Source of the DNA: Casuarius casuarius
Lineage: Eukaryota; Chordata; Aves; Casuariiformes; Casuariidae
DNA length: 64,000 bases
Assembly: GCA_003342895.1 (NCBI GenBank)
Contig: PTFA01000280.1
Location: forward strand, 130,331-194,330
Reading direction: 5' to 3'
Part shown: positions 48,303 to 61,575 of the stretch, one piece after another
How positions within the stretch are numbered: the stretch's first letter is position 1
How the letters are laid out: every line of letters begins with the position of its first letter
Notes under the pieces: generated by a model
The model's input: the letters and a program-made list of their open reading frames with translations, nothing else
Database searches by the model: none
What the model was told of the DNA's origin: nothing
Translations under genes and position numbers: made by a program

Positions 48303-51300
48303 AAGAGCCACCAGGGAATTGCTGCAACCCATACGAGCTCATCGGCAAGAAGAGGGACCCCAGATCTCTCCTGACACTTGGAGCTCTATTGCAGGAAGAA
48401 CATGGCTGAGATACAGCTACGCTATGTTTATCCCTTTTCTCCCCCCACTTGCTTTAACAGAGTAGAGCAGTAGCTCCACGTACGGATGAGAGACAGCAGC
48501 CTGCCATACTTCAGCTTTTCTGCCCCATAGCCCCAAACGGATTAGGCAGTGGAGCCTCCTGACCATTTTTACCTCTTTCTCCTCTCAGTACTCCCAGGAA
48601 AGTCCACCACACCGTATCTGAAGAACACACACCCAGGTAAAATGAGACACCGCAGAATGACATCCACTTTGCCGCACACTGAATGAGGAGCTACCCTGGA
48701 TAAGAGGAAAGGCTCGAGAGGAGAGAGTATGGCTAATACCTTGCGCTTCTCCAAGCAGAGCTACCTTTGTCCATTTATGGGGGTTTAGGCTTCAGCAATC
48801 TGAATGTGGAAGCCTTAAATCTTCCCTCAGAAACAAGCAAGAGAGTATTCTTCAAGATAAGCAAGATTTTCCCTTTAATCTAATTCAGAATATGACTTGA
48901 ATCATATTCTGAAGAGCCCCCTTTGCTCCAAACCTCTATCTCAGCAAATCTTAATGCAAAATGCATTTAAAAAGAGCAGGAACAGGAACACAGGCATTCT
49001 CCCATCCAAACCACAGACCTACTGGATAAAGCTGTGGCCTGTTTTGGAAGGGAAAAATAACGGCACGATTCTGTGCTCCAGATCGTCACATAAAATCAAA
49101 TTCCTGAGGCAACAAAAGCAGAAGAACACCGTTTCGTTGAACCTGGTGAGGGTTAGGAATGGGCTTTGTCCCTGACTGCACGACCTTCCAGGCCTGGCAA
49201 TCATGTGCACTCCCCGAAGTGTATGGCTGTTTGGAGGTGGAATCTGAGCCCTGGGAAACTCCAAATATTCACAGATTAGGTGGCAAATGAGTGGGGTTTG
49301 AAGCATGTAATTGTGGGCTTTAGCAGCTAATGCAAGTATCAGGTAAGATACTTTAGATCTACCCTCTGTGCCTACGGCTGTGGTTCGAAGGTCGCTAACA
49401 CTGATGTGTGCGTTAGCAGGAATACATCTTGATCACGATTAATGAGGACGCGCAACTGCGCTTCTGGCAGCTCACCCAGCACACGTGATCTCAAATTTTT
49501 GTCAGCTTTATGCCTCTCTGTGAACTCTGTGCCAGCTGACGGAGGCTAGACAACACCTGATACAGCATAAAACCTGCCAGTACAAAGTTAGGTCATCAAA
49601 AAAATGTTCTAATAAATTTGAGCCACAGAAGCAAGTTTGTGCTGGATCAATACTTTGTGTCATCTAGCTGTGGCAGTTCTGAGCTGGTACGAGGAACTCT
49701 GACAGTGGGTTATCAGCCCACCTTTCTGGGATTAAAAAAGAAAGGAAAAAGCTTATTCAAAACCTTAAATCTGTTGGTAGAAGAGTTTTGACGTGCCTTT
49801 TGAAAGGGCACATCTGGCCTTAAAAACAGATAAATCCAGGAATTATAGGTTAACTCAAAAAGAGAGAAACTCTAGAGAGAACAAAATACTTTTTGTTATT
49901 TCAGAAAATCAGTAAGTGTGAGAAGAAGGCTAGAAGTTGCACTGTGTCTTTAAACAGGGAAACTTAACCCAACACAATCGGAAACTAAAAATTACAGGTG
50001 CATAAAACTGTACTCAGCAACACATTTATTTGGGAAAAAAACAAACCATGAAGAATTTGAAATAATTACAGTCCATGACAGCTGTATGTATCAATCACAG
50101 ATTAAAAATAATATCTAACACTATTTCCAGTTACCACCTTTTACCTAAGAGCCAGAAGGCCACTGCTTGCGACTTCTAACTGCTTCATCCAATCTTCCCA
50201 AAATCCCTCCCTGTCTAAAGGTTTTTTTTCCGCATGCATTTTGAAGCCTAACAAAAATTATTTAGTATTTATGAGGAAAAAAAATCAGTCAGATCAAAAT
50301 TTTAACTCAACTGTTTTCCTTCATCTCATTGATAACTTATATATAATGCAATAACCACACGGAGTTCTTTTTTACTAAAATAGACAGTATTATGATACAA
50401 CTAAAATGATTTCAGCATTACCAATCAGCAGAATGAAATTAAACTCCAGGATATTTAAGAATATGGTCATTTGATCAGATTACTAGAACCAAAAGGCAGT
50501 TAAACCTCTTCCCGATAGCATCTATCTGAGTTTATTCCTAACTATTATGATGGATATTAATTGTATAGGCACAAGAAGCATAAGCACGAGAAGTATGGAT
50601 GGAATTTAGTATTATACTAAATGTATATTATAAATAATTCATATCACCATGCAAAGAGTGTATCTCGTATCACGCATATCTCAAACATTTATTTTTACAC
50701 AGCATTTGATACACAGTAATATCCGGCAACTACTTTGCACTATGAGAAGTTCAAATTATGAAATAAGTGTCTTACAAGATATAGTGTCTTTGGTTTCACA
50801 ACAAGCAATATGACTGACACAGTCTTTATGAGGGAGTTTTAGAGAAGATCTCAGGCAAGGTCTTGGGTGCCCTCACAAGTCTACAGTGTTTTGGAGGGGG
50901 CTAGCGAGGGAGAGAAGACAACATTGTTACTATCACATTTACGTCCTACTGAACCAAAACACAAAGAGAAAGGCACAAAATTCAGAGATGTTACCAGTGT
51001 GGGAGGGAAATTTTCTTAAAACTAAGATACTGGATGGAGAAACTTACTGGACGCAAGTAACACATGGAAAATATAAAACAATGAATAAATCCAAAGTTGT
51101 CCATTAACTATGGACTTTAATTTAGAGCTATCACAAGCAAACAGAGGACTCTGGATTGATTTCTTTAGCTGTGCTGGACTATCAACATTTTTCAAATGCC
51201 TTAGAGTTTGTCTTTAACTTCAGGCTACAGTTAGGTTTGGGTCAAAGATAACACGCGCAATACACTGTAATCCTCTTCTAAAATCTTTGATGGCTATGGG

Positions 51301-53964
51301 CATCCAGTAACTTTATTTTTAGCAGTTTCCACTTCACTTGCTGTTGACTGAGAAGTTAAAAATATCCAGATGTATTTTGATAAAATAAAGCTTTCAAAAT
51401 ATATAAACAACATTAAACTTCTGTGAACTTTGCCTCTTCAGATACACATATACGAAAACGTAGCTTCTATTAGGTAACTTCTGTTTTATAATCTCATAAG
51501 AATAGAAGTTGTATACAAGGTAAAATACAGGCTAAAATACAGAAAGCCATTACTACAATGTGTACCTTTAATACTAGTTGTACGTATGGTTCACCTAAAA
51601 AAATTGTTATTGAACTATGAAGTCCTGCTGATGACTACATATAGGAATAGTGGTGTGATCCTTTCCTGCCAAGCCACAATATTCTCACAAGATCAAAAAA
51701 CAAACAAACTTCAGAGTTCCGTAATATCAATAGTAACATCGACAGCTTGTCCAGACTAAATATGCAGTGAATGGTATCTTCTTTTTCGCTTTCCACCATT
51801 TCTTTTACTTGGAAAATCACACAAGAAAAGCCTCATAGCAAGTCCCAGAGGTACTTTACTTTTAAATTTTTCTGCTGAAAGAACGTAAGTAGAGTAAGCA
51901 TACGCATGTAGGTAAACTTCAAATGAGTTACCTACATCGCTCACTTTTGTACAGTGAGGAGGCTTAACTAATTTAATGGGACAACTTTGCTTTTCAAATA
52001 TTTAATTTTATATTGAAGCAGCACCTCTACCTGAAAGTTTAGTACATAAGACTGGAAAAGATGGAAATCAAACTAATCAACTCAAATGCCACAATACAAA
52101 CATTTCCAGATTCACTATTACCTATGAAAACAAAAAACAAAAAAAACTATGCACACATTACCACCAATAATTGTACTAAAACTGGAAAGAAAAAGAAGCT
52201 CTCAGATAAAAAAAATACTTGAAAATAGAACAGATCAAAGTGGCACAATAGGCAAATACTAACCTTTATTTCTAAGTTTGGAAACATTCGTAAGCATTCA
52301 CACGTTTTGAGGAATATTCAGTATGTTGCCCTCACCGAAATATGTAATACAGCAACAAATTATACAAAAACAGCTATTTCAATTTTATTACAGTCCATAC
52401 TGATTACAGAGTAAAAACTGTAGAATAATTTTTCTGATCTATTTCTGTAATAATTAGACTTTAATCCATACCGTGTGGATTTCAAAGTAAGGATGAAATG
52501 CCACAGTGATTCATGCTTTATTTTAATATAAGCAATTTTTTTCCCCATAAACCAATCTATTATATTACCACCTATTTTATTTACTTTCAGCGATTGCTTG
52601 CCAGTCAATAATGGATTTCACATACTTACACTCACTAGTTTGCCAGAGATGATGATAGTTTCTGGAATAGTCAAACTATCGGTCGAAGTAGAGAGTAGAG
52701 ACACCTCTGAAAACTACTGTCCTCACTGGGGGCCAGAGCCCATCCAGTCTATGACTAGGGAATAAGGGAAGGCTAAGTGACTTAACACTTTTTCCATACA
52801 ATATACTCCTGAGAAGTAGCATGAAATTTAACATTAGAAGAGTTACCACCTGGTGGGCGTTTATCAATGCAAGAAAACAAATATGTTATTGAGCCTTAAA
52901 AATCTGTTTGAAATGCGATTTCAGCAGTTACTTATAATAAGAGTACTCTCGTCAGCCACAGAAGTCAACAGGTCCCTTGCTATTATCCTTAATGATTTAG
53001 GATACTGCTTATAAAGTAAGTTTACTCATTTCTATAAGCCTTTTTTTTTTTAATCAGGGCAAAGCAGGATTTCACAAAGCCATTACTTTAAATGCACCCA
53101 ATTAGAAATAGTATCTTCACAGGTAACACAATGTTAGTAATAACACTGCTTCCTGCATTTTGCATTTTTAACTAATCGCAAAACAGATACTCTTTCAATA
53201 GAAGATTTCTAGCTATTATGGTCTTTTTAAAACAAAATGGGAAAAGTTAGATGATAACAAGAATATGGATTTGATATTTATCCATTTTATGAAAAATTAT
53301 ATTGAAATAAATTTAATATCTGATCCTCTCAGATAAGCCTACCTTTTAAGACACTAATTTTTTTTTTGAAGAATGAAATTTAATTTCATAAATGATAAAA
53401 AGAGGAGATATCAAGAATGTAATAGGAAAAAACAAAGAAAGCAAAAATCCTAGCTCTGAAGAGCAGAGAAACTTACATTAATAAATAGATAATCAGTTAA
53501 GGGAACAGCAAAAGAATCTAGATTTGATCCATCAGGTAGCACTAAAATAAGATTCCTCTATGTAAAAACTAATGTTTTCTAAGAAACTGAATGCTGAGAA
53601 CCTACAACTGAATATTAATTGAGGGAAAATAATAAATACTTTCAGTTTAAGAGATAATTAAAGCTATGTAAAACACATACAGGAAGCAAGAAGGACAAAC
53701 CCAGGATCACCAGCAAGGTTTAGGAACTGGATTGCAGCAGTGTGGGTTTTTTTTCCCCCTATTCCCTACATCTCCCCTAAAACAGAGGACACAACCCTCG
53801 CAGGCAGCTTGAGTGCACGTTCCCTCCTCTTCCCAGCATCGCAAGGTGGCACCAGGCAATTGCTTCCACTCGCTCCCCTTTGCTTTCAGTGGTCTATCCC
53901 AAAACCATTACACATCTTCGCTTCTGGGACATTTATTTATTTGTTGACAGATTTAATAAAAGCC

Positions 53965-54200
53965 ACAACGCCCGGGCGGAGTGGGAGGCGGAGAAGAAAG
54001 GAAGGAGTGGGCAGCAGGAGTAGCAGATTGCCAGCACATTTTGCGTTTCCCCGGGGGGGAAGCAGCCGGGCAGGCGAGCCACGTGCCCGAGCGGCGTTGC
54101 TGCTCGCTGCTGAGCCGCCCCGAGCCTCGGCACCCCGGAAAGCTCAGCCGTTCCCTTAGCAACCCCGCGGCAAGGTTTGGGGCACCTCGGGCCTCCAGCT
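53965..54200. promoter_or_regulatory. CpG island, possible promoter
   Basis: GC and CpG are high, especially 54045-54180, in an AT-rich setting. The block includes an E-box CACGTG at 54079-54084 and an X-box-like GTTCCCTTAGCAAC at 54150-54163. Islands of this sort mark promoters in birds. Frames on both strands are open for 66-139 codons but encode Arg/Ala/Pro-rich peptides typical of GC-rich DNA. I cannot say which way transcription would run. Confidence 0.5.
54150..54163. promoter_or_regulatory. RFX X-box-like site in CpG island
   Basis: GTTCCCTTAGCAAC has a good right half-site (AGCAAC) and a one-off left half-site (GTTCCC against GTTGCC), with the usual two-base spacer. Its position inside the island fits a promoter X-box of a cilium-related gene, which is inference. 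Confidence 0.35.
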
Positions 54201-54870
54201 AGCTCACTGGTAGGCAGCTTTCCCTTTCTTGCTGCTACCTTGATCTAACGAGAATGAACTCTCTCTCTTCCCCGGAAAATGCAGAAAAATATTCTAGATG
54301 AAGAAAAGGGGGGAAAAAAAAGAAAAAACAACGGAGCAGCCTAATCTATATTCAGAGAAACAGATTATATATATCTTATATTCTCAGGATGGAGATCTAA
54401 TCGTGGAAGGGGTGGGATGGAGCGCTAATCTCTTGCTCGAGCAGAACGCAACGTATATACAGCAAGCTACCAAACCATCCTTCAAAGACTAATACAATGC
54501 GATGGCATCCTTAAGCCCTATTGGCAGAAACATTTTATTCGTATTATCAAGTTTAGAAAAAAGTTTTGAACTCGGATAAACCTTTTCAAGGACTGCAATC
54601 AAAGCGTGGCTTGCAAAAAACCTCTGACTTGTAACTGGCTCTATTTAGCTACTTCACAACAGTCGTAAAGGGGAGAAAGGAAATCGATGGTATCACCCTG
54701 AGAACACAGACAGCTGTAATGCCATTTACGTTACCAATAAAAATGAACCACATGTACACACACACAAAAGCGAATGGGGAAGAAAAGAAATCCAGCAGCT
54801 TACAGCGTTTAGCAACGCAACCTTTTGATGCCACAAACCAGAAAGCATTTGGGAGAAAGCCCAGTCCTAG
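54201..54870. other. AT-rich spacer between two CpG islands
   Basis: It contains an A/G run at 54298-54330 and a short TA stretch near 54368. No exon is recognised. Confidence 0.5.
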
Positions 54871-54879
54871 CTGGTTCAA

Positions 54880-55080
54880 AGCCCGCGGCCGCACGCCGCG
54901 CGGTCACCTGCTATCCCTGCGCCGCAGCCTCTCCTCCGGCTGCATCAGCACAGCGCGAACACGACGTGCAACTTCACAGCTCCTCCACTTGCCGAGCAGC
55001 CTGTCCGGCAGTGCCCACGCCGAATCCCAAGCTCCTTGCGCTTCTGAGGCCACTCTTACAGCCATTCCTCCCCAAGAGGT
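54880..55080. promoter_or_regulatory. second CpG island, possible first exon on - strand
   Basis: CpG density is high at 54884-54960 (GCCCGCGGCCGCACGCCGCG) and moderate to 55060. On the minus strand a frame opens with ATG at 55104 and continues past a CAG|GTGACC donor at 54907, giving about 65 residues (MRFRQWISTSWGGMAVR...) before that point. This would suit a GC-rich first exon. The peptide is not recognised and the frame may be compositional; a 137-codon frame also crosses on the + strand. Confidence 0.4.
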
Positions 55081-55084
55081 AGAA

Positions 55085-58000
55085 ATCCATTGTCTGAACC
55101 TCAAATTCGGATACCACTTAAGTAAAGATTAATTATGGGTTGAAAGAGACTAATCATAGAAGCTAGTACTCGTGAAGGCCTGTCAGCGCAGTGATGTGTT
55201 CCTGCAGCATAATATGCCATATTTTCTCATCTAGAAGCTTTTACTTTCTTTTAAACAATTACAGCTGAAGAAGGCATTTAATTTGTGATATAAAAACGTT
55301 TCAGCAGGTTTTTTGGATTGAGATATTAAGATCAGTAAAATAGTACCTTTGGATTGAACAGCATTAATGAATGTCAAAACAATACAGAAAGCGTCTACGG
55401 AATGAGTATATGGTTACCTGCCATTAATGTATGGCCATTTACAGAGCTCATTTACTGTGGACCTTTCACAACTTTGCTGCAAGCGCCAATAGGGAATAAC
55501 ACGTCTGCGGAAACAGGGAAAAGCAAGTCAAGCCTTCCCGCACATCCGCAGGCCTCACCCCCAAGCCTGCTGACCTGGCCGCGGGGGGAAAGGATGGCAA
55601 GGCAACTTAAACAAAAAGCAGATCTAGCCTGACTCTTTTTTCAAACCTATTGCAGCAGGAAACGCATAGAACAGAAAAACAGAACGGCTGCTACCTGTGG
55701 TTCAGCAATAGAAATCCTGGTAGGAGGCACGACGTAGACAGGTTTCTCATCACTTGCAGTGGCTGAGGACTAGCACATTCGCAGGAACATGCTGGTGCAG
55801 CTGAACTGCAGTTACTGCTGCTGGAAATGTTTTGGCCAAAGTCTTAACATCAGCACTGATAACAAAAGCATAATATTGAAACAAACTTGCATTTGCTCCC
55901 ATTCTGGGAAGAGTTCTTCCATCTTCTTTCCCCTTTTTCTGTCTATTCATCCCTCTAAGCAAAGGATAAAGCTTTCAATCTTCTGAACTGTCCCCAGTGT
56001 TTTGTCACACATGGAGTTTCCAAGAAATACAACCCCCCAAATCAACCACCACATGATTTTAAAAGACTATATAAGTTATCCCATAAAAAGGAAAAATCAT
56101 CTTTAATTACTAGCTTTGGTGGCAAATTATTTCATAGCTTACAATTCCCTATATTTCATAGCTTACAGTTCCCTACTAAAAAAAATCTAAAACATTACAC
56201 TGGAACCACACTCCCATAGAGGTGAACTGCCAGAGTCCCGTAGCTTATTTAACAGCTGGGGTGGGTCCTAAATGAAACATAATACAACAAATGGTACAGT
56301 AACAGGATTTATGGGAAGGACAAGGACAAAAAAGCATATTATTACCCAAAAGAAAGAAAAAGATTTCATACATATATTGCTAGTTTTGCTTTTAGATAAG
56401 CCAGATGGGGAGAAATGAAATTAGACACATATAGAATTTCTCTCTATGATGCATATTGGCTTTAGTAAATTAGACTAAATCTACACAAATAGTTCTCTTC
56501 AGCTGGGCTTGCAAATGCATTGCTTTAGTCTTGAGAGCTCGTTCAGATTCAGTTAGATGCAAAATAATGTTTTAACTAGCTCTACTGATACAGATGAGAA
56601 TGTGGAATTGATTAACATGTTAGGGTTATTTTGGCAAAAAGACTGACGTGGGCACCTGATGACCCAATCAGATTTTTCACCTGCAGGAATAGCTGGAACT
56701 GAGCTTGCTAAAAAGGGCTATTTTGAATGCAGTCGAAGTCTGTCTATTTTTCCGCACAAGAAACAATTTGAAGACTCAGCGGCGAGCGATAAACGCTGTA
56801 ACAGCTGTCTGGATCCCCCCGCTCACGCCGGCAGTGCACGCACAGGTTGTACCTCCCAGCTAGTTACGCTGTCGCTAGGAGACAGTTGCTGAGTTACAAC
56901 TCAACTAGCACTGTAAAACAGCTCTACAAGCACAGAATGTTTGTTAGACTCTATTAAAGATGACGGTTTTTACTCGTTGACCAGTTGCAGCTTTATTTCC
57001 TCGCTCTTGCAGATTTAACTATTTAGGAGTAAATGATTTAGAAACTTTCCTGTCCTGATACATTTTCTGATCCATACTTGGATCCACACCTTTTGAAACT
57101 GCACTGATTATCTATCAGTGTTGAATTTTGTCCACTGTATTTTTCTATTAGAGTAGTTAACACAAAAATAGTGAAAGCTGTCATTACGTAAGACAAGAGA
57201 AGTATTTAATTCGCTCTTGATCAATAAATAAAACTGTATTTTACAAATTAGTAGCTGTATTTTGTTCCTGTAAAATACTGGGATACAAAAGTTATTCTTC
57301 TCTATCTCATGAATATATATCTATAGATGTGTCAGTGCTACCTGATGCAAAACATGAAGAATTCAGTTTACTGCCACTCTTTGTCCCCTGTGGTACCCCA
57401 TGGATCTCTGACATTTTTGCAGTTTGCATGCATGCACACACACAATATTTTAGTTCAGCCATGAAATATAGCCACAAATGTATTTGAAGAATTAAAAGAA
57501 CAGGAAATAGAAAGCAAAAGTGACCAGCTTTCATTTTCATCTAAACAGTGAGTTCGAAACTAGCTGGGTCTTAGGTGGCTGTCCATTCGGATTTCATATT
57601 CACGGTTCCCACTTCAGCTACCTAAACATTGGTATTTAATGTCATTTTAGGTGCCCATGGTTATCAGAGATCAGATCATGACCAGCAGATAAGACATAGG
57701 ACCTCCAGGATACCTAAAGCCTTCTGGAAAAAAAGACGAAAGGATACGCTCAGACATCTAAAATGGTGCTAGACACCCGCATTTAGTCAACCGAACAGTG
57801 CCTTCAGTGACTAAAGCAGCTGCTCATCTACTTGGAAGAGGACATACAATCCTATCAAAGACATTTGTAGGCCAATCGCTACTAAAATTACCATCTTTGC
57901 ATGCAGTACACATTCTAGGGTGGAGCTTCCACCTAGGTGTGAGGACTGAACTCCACGTTGCTTGTTTGGAAGATATAAAACAGGAGAGTAGACTGTAGGC

Positions 58001-58875
58001 ACGCTGTGCAGCTGCTCTGATACAAGTGAGAGGCGATTCTTTCCCAGCTAAAACTGATGAATTTCCTTTTAGATAACTTCCGAGAGGATACTGATTGGTA
58101 TTTGACCTACTTAAGAATGCCACTAAGTAGCCACGTGACTTTCCAGGAGATTTTTTTGCAGTGTAGATTTTTTCAGAACATCTCATTTTTGAATAAAGAC
58201 AAGATGTATTTGGTGAGATAATTAACAGGGGCAGCTTCATTTCCCTCATTTTAGAAAGAGGTTTGAGAAATAATTCAGAGACACAATGAGATCAATCCGT
58301 ACACAATTTGGAAATCTCTTTCAGCGGGAGTTTCAGCTAAAGATGATCATCTGGGCTAAGTATGGGAGAGCTGCAACTGGGGCCTGAAATTTTCCTACCC
58401 TTTAAGCTGAAGACACAACCACCCAGCATGCTGTTTTTGTTGATGATCAGCAAAACCAGGACATGGAGGTGGAATCATCAGTTCATCTAGATTTATTTTA
58501 TGGTCTGAAAAAGAGGCGGAAAGGGAGAATAAGACAGGCTTCTTAGCAACATTTTGAATGTATGCAAATCTACGCTGGATGTGGCTTTTGATGAGAACTG
58601 AAGGACAATCAAATCCACTCTGTCCTTCATGTTTCTGGCAATCAAAGTCGATGTGGAAAGGCACACAGCAAGTGAGAGAGCATAATGTTCTAAGCTCCTA
58701 GAAGTGAAAGAGCTGTCAAGTAGCAAGTGATTCACAAAAAGCGTGCCGAATTCTTTGCATACTCTTAAATTAGTTTGCCAGTGGTCTTGATGAAGAACCA
58801 GGCTAGACATCGTAGTGAATCTTTCTATGATTTAGTATTTTATAAAGTACTGTAACAATGCTTGATAATTCGGTA
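55085..58875. other. noncoding DNA, no gene seen
   Basis: Nothing recognisable as a gene. CpG rises briefly near 56780-56880. The stretch 57560-57760 holds words such as TTAGGTGCCCAT and GCTACCTAAACATT that faintly resemble the palindromic relic at 2815, but alignment by eye is poor. Confidence 0.45.
56129..56175. repeat. 24-bp tandem duplication
   Basis: ATTTCATAGCTTACAATTCC and ATTTCATAGCTTACAGTTCC lie head to tail with a 24-base period and one mismatch. Confidence 0.9.
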
Positions 58876-58879
58876 ACAC

Positions 58880-60300
58880 ACTTGGGTAAGCTCTGAATGC
58901 TTTATTTTCCTTGAGTATTGCCTAGGATTAAGGTGTTAAGATCATTTATGTACAAATTTAACAGGACAGTTCACAACATAGAGCCCTGTAAGACTGCACT
59001 CCTGTTCCTTCTATTTTCAAAACTATTTATTTCTACCCTATATTTCTTATCTTTTAAGTTAATGCATGAGAAGTCATTTTCTCTTACTACATGACAGCCT
59101 GTTTTCTAAAGAAATCTTTCTTTTTGAAAATCCAAATCAAAGCTGACAGAGTCAATGCAATTATCCATATAACCACTGACTCTTTCAAAAACATGATTTC
59201 CCTTTATAAATACTATTTTGACTCTTTGAGATGCATCTTATTATCACATTTTTAGGGATTTGACTCTGCTGTGGTAGTACCAGCTCTCCAATACCAGAAA
59301 CAAGCTCCCTAGTTTAGTTGTCAAGGTCATTTCTACAGCTCTAAGACCAGCAATACATTTGCTACTTCCCATTCCTCTGCTAGCAAGGCCAATATAAAAA
59401 ACAGATTACTTTAGTCAAAAATTTCATATCTGAGTTTCCCTTGGAATATCACCTTGTTCTGGTGATTTGTTACTGTTCACTTTGTCAGTTAGTTATGAAA
59501 CCTTCCTATGAACAACCAAATCATCAGACTTTGTTCCTCAGGGTAGGCTTATGCTTAAACTGATCTAACAGTAAACTGCTATTCCTGTGCTGGGACTAGC
59601 AGTCATTTGACTTTCTAGGTGATTCTTGATAGTTAAGCTGATCACTGACCCTACAGTTTTTAATACTTTTACTTTCTAGCTGGACCAGCAAGATTATCAC
59701 ATAGTCCTATGACTGGTAGCACTAACCCAAGGGAGAAGGTGGGAACCCATATCTCGGGACACAGGTATGGTAAGGTAGCCCCCAGGATCTACTCTTCGGC
59801 AGCAGCCCAGACTGGCCTAAGCAAAATGCAGAAATACATCCTCAATCCCTGTCTTCAGTATCCTGAGAGAGCAGGCATACCCCAAGTTCCCCCACAGTTA
59901 ACACTAATGCTCAGAATTCACTGAAGTTTTCATCGAAGACATTATCCTTTGTGAGTGTTCACTTTTATAGCTCCGTCATCTCTCAGGTTCACTGACATCT
60001 GTCAGACCTTCCTATTTCTGGTATATTTGAAAGAAAAATCTATGGTAAATTTTTATGCCTTTAGCTAGTTCTTCCTCAAAATCTGTTTTGGCCAGCTGTA
60101 CTGCAGCTTCAAATTGCAGGATTTAAACTCTTTTCTCCCTTCCTTGTTCACATTTCCACTTTTTGAAAAGTCTTTTTAATTCTAATGACACTGTATAGAA
60201 GCCAGTTCAACTATGCTGCCTTTTTCGCCTTTTGTTTTGAAAGGTCCTCAAGATAGGCCAACCTGTGTAGAAGGATGTTAAGTTTCCAGTTCCACAAGCA
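58880..60300 (-). mobile_element. old CR1-family LINE, reverse transcriptase segment
   Basis: The + strand matches, in order, the reverse complement of a well-known CR1-type LINE. ATCATTTATGTACAAATTTA corresponds to the stretch encoding FINDL. TATTTCTTATCTTTTAAGTT corresponds to the NWLKDRKQ region. ACATGATTTCCCTTTATAAA corresponds to FxKGKSC. CTGGTGATTTGTTACTGTTC and CTTCCTCAAAATCTGTTTTG lie upstream in the element, between endonuclease and RT. On the minus strand around 59175-59110 the translation still reads SVSFDLDFQKE, against the family's VDIVYLDFQKAFD. Many stops and frameshifts break the frame and the YADD catalytic box is not included. This is a dead copy of about 1.4 kb, the largest element in the window. 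Confidence 0.8.
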
Positions 60301-61575
60301 AAACAAAGTACTTGAACAGCTGAAGAGGAGTACTGCTTAGCTGAATTCAGAATGTTGTCTTATTGCTTTTTATTTTTAACTGATTATAATTTAGCAAACA
60401 AGGTATTAGTCTTCTGCTTAGCAAGAACAGAATTCATTCTTCACCCTTAAACTTGTCGTATCGAGAGTTAGTTGGCAACCTGCTGTACTACCCTCTCTGC
60501 AGAGCCATTAATCTAAAGTGTACGCAGACAGCTCCTCGAGCAGCAACTCAGGACAATTTTATGACTCTCAGGACCTGGTCTATGTCTCTCTCAATAAATT
60601 GAAGAGTCAGTTGGTTCCTGGTGAATCCAATTTTCCTACAGAAGTATTTCTCTTTTTTCTAGATTCTTCATTACTGTTCTGCAGACCAGAGACCACTAAC
60701 TTGGCCTTCTTAGAACTCATGGCTTGAAACAGCCACAGTTCTTCTTAGACTAAGTAATGGCACTGTTAAGAGTTAAAAAACAATATCCACTCAGAGAATC
60801 TTACCCAAAAAGACCACTGATGAAATAAATATATTTTCGTGATTGAGTCACAAATACATGATTCCCAACCCTTAATTATTAGGTCATATAACAGTGAAAG
60901 AATCTGATCATAACATTATAACACAGCTGTTTTATATCAGATATGATTTGAGTCCAAGTATTTGATAATCATGCTGCTTTGATCAGAGAGGTATTTAACA
61001 GGTATTGTTTGCTCCTAGGCAGGAAGCCTGGGTAACCTCACAAACAAGTGTGAGGACGTGCAGGTCTACTGAGCTGATACAGAATACGGTACGCAAGGCT
61101 GCAGCATATCAACAGTATGTACCTTGCTGTGCACAGTGCATACAACTAATAATTGTTAAACAAATGTACATCTTCCAGTAAAAGCGTGAGGAAGGAAGGA
61201 ATAAGAGGAGGAAAGTTGTTGGATGGAAAAAAAGTGGCACTACCCTAAGCAGAGAAGAACAGTAAAGGATATCTGGCAAAGATGTCTGGGCATTCGTAGA
61301 AATCCCACATATTTGATGAAGGCTTTCATAATGAGATAGAGCTGACTACCAGATCAGCATATTAACAACACAGAGGTATTTGAGGTCTTCTATTTTTCTT
61401 GGAAATTCAAATGATTTTTTCCCTAGGATTCATTTCCTCATATTAAAAAATGACAGGTTATTCATGCCTTTTCTGTCCTGGTTTTAACAAAATACAGTTG
61501 CCTTAAACTTAAGGCAGTGACACGCTGTCAATATTTTAATAATGTTATCACAGCTCAATCTTTTCTAGTCTGCAG

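Larger units (their letters stand above)
46280..53960. other. AT-rich noncoding DNA, no gene seen
   Basis: No exon with convincing borders is found. A T-only run lies at 53041-53052. Otherwise the sequence is plain; the local palindrome at 47203-47222 and the repeats at 48210-48302 are listed separately. Confidence 0.5.

Noticed and set aside
49378..49395. GTGGTTCGAAGG resembling a tRNA T-arm
   Set aside because: No A-box, acceptor stem or anticodon arm in the expected positions.
58190..58310. Possible second MIR fragment (CCCTCATTTTAGAAAGAGG)
   Set aside because: Similarity is limited to the generic CATTTTA...GAGG phrase and does not extend.
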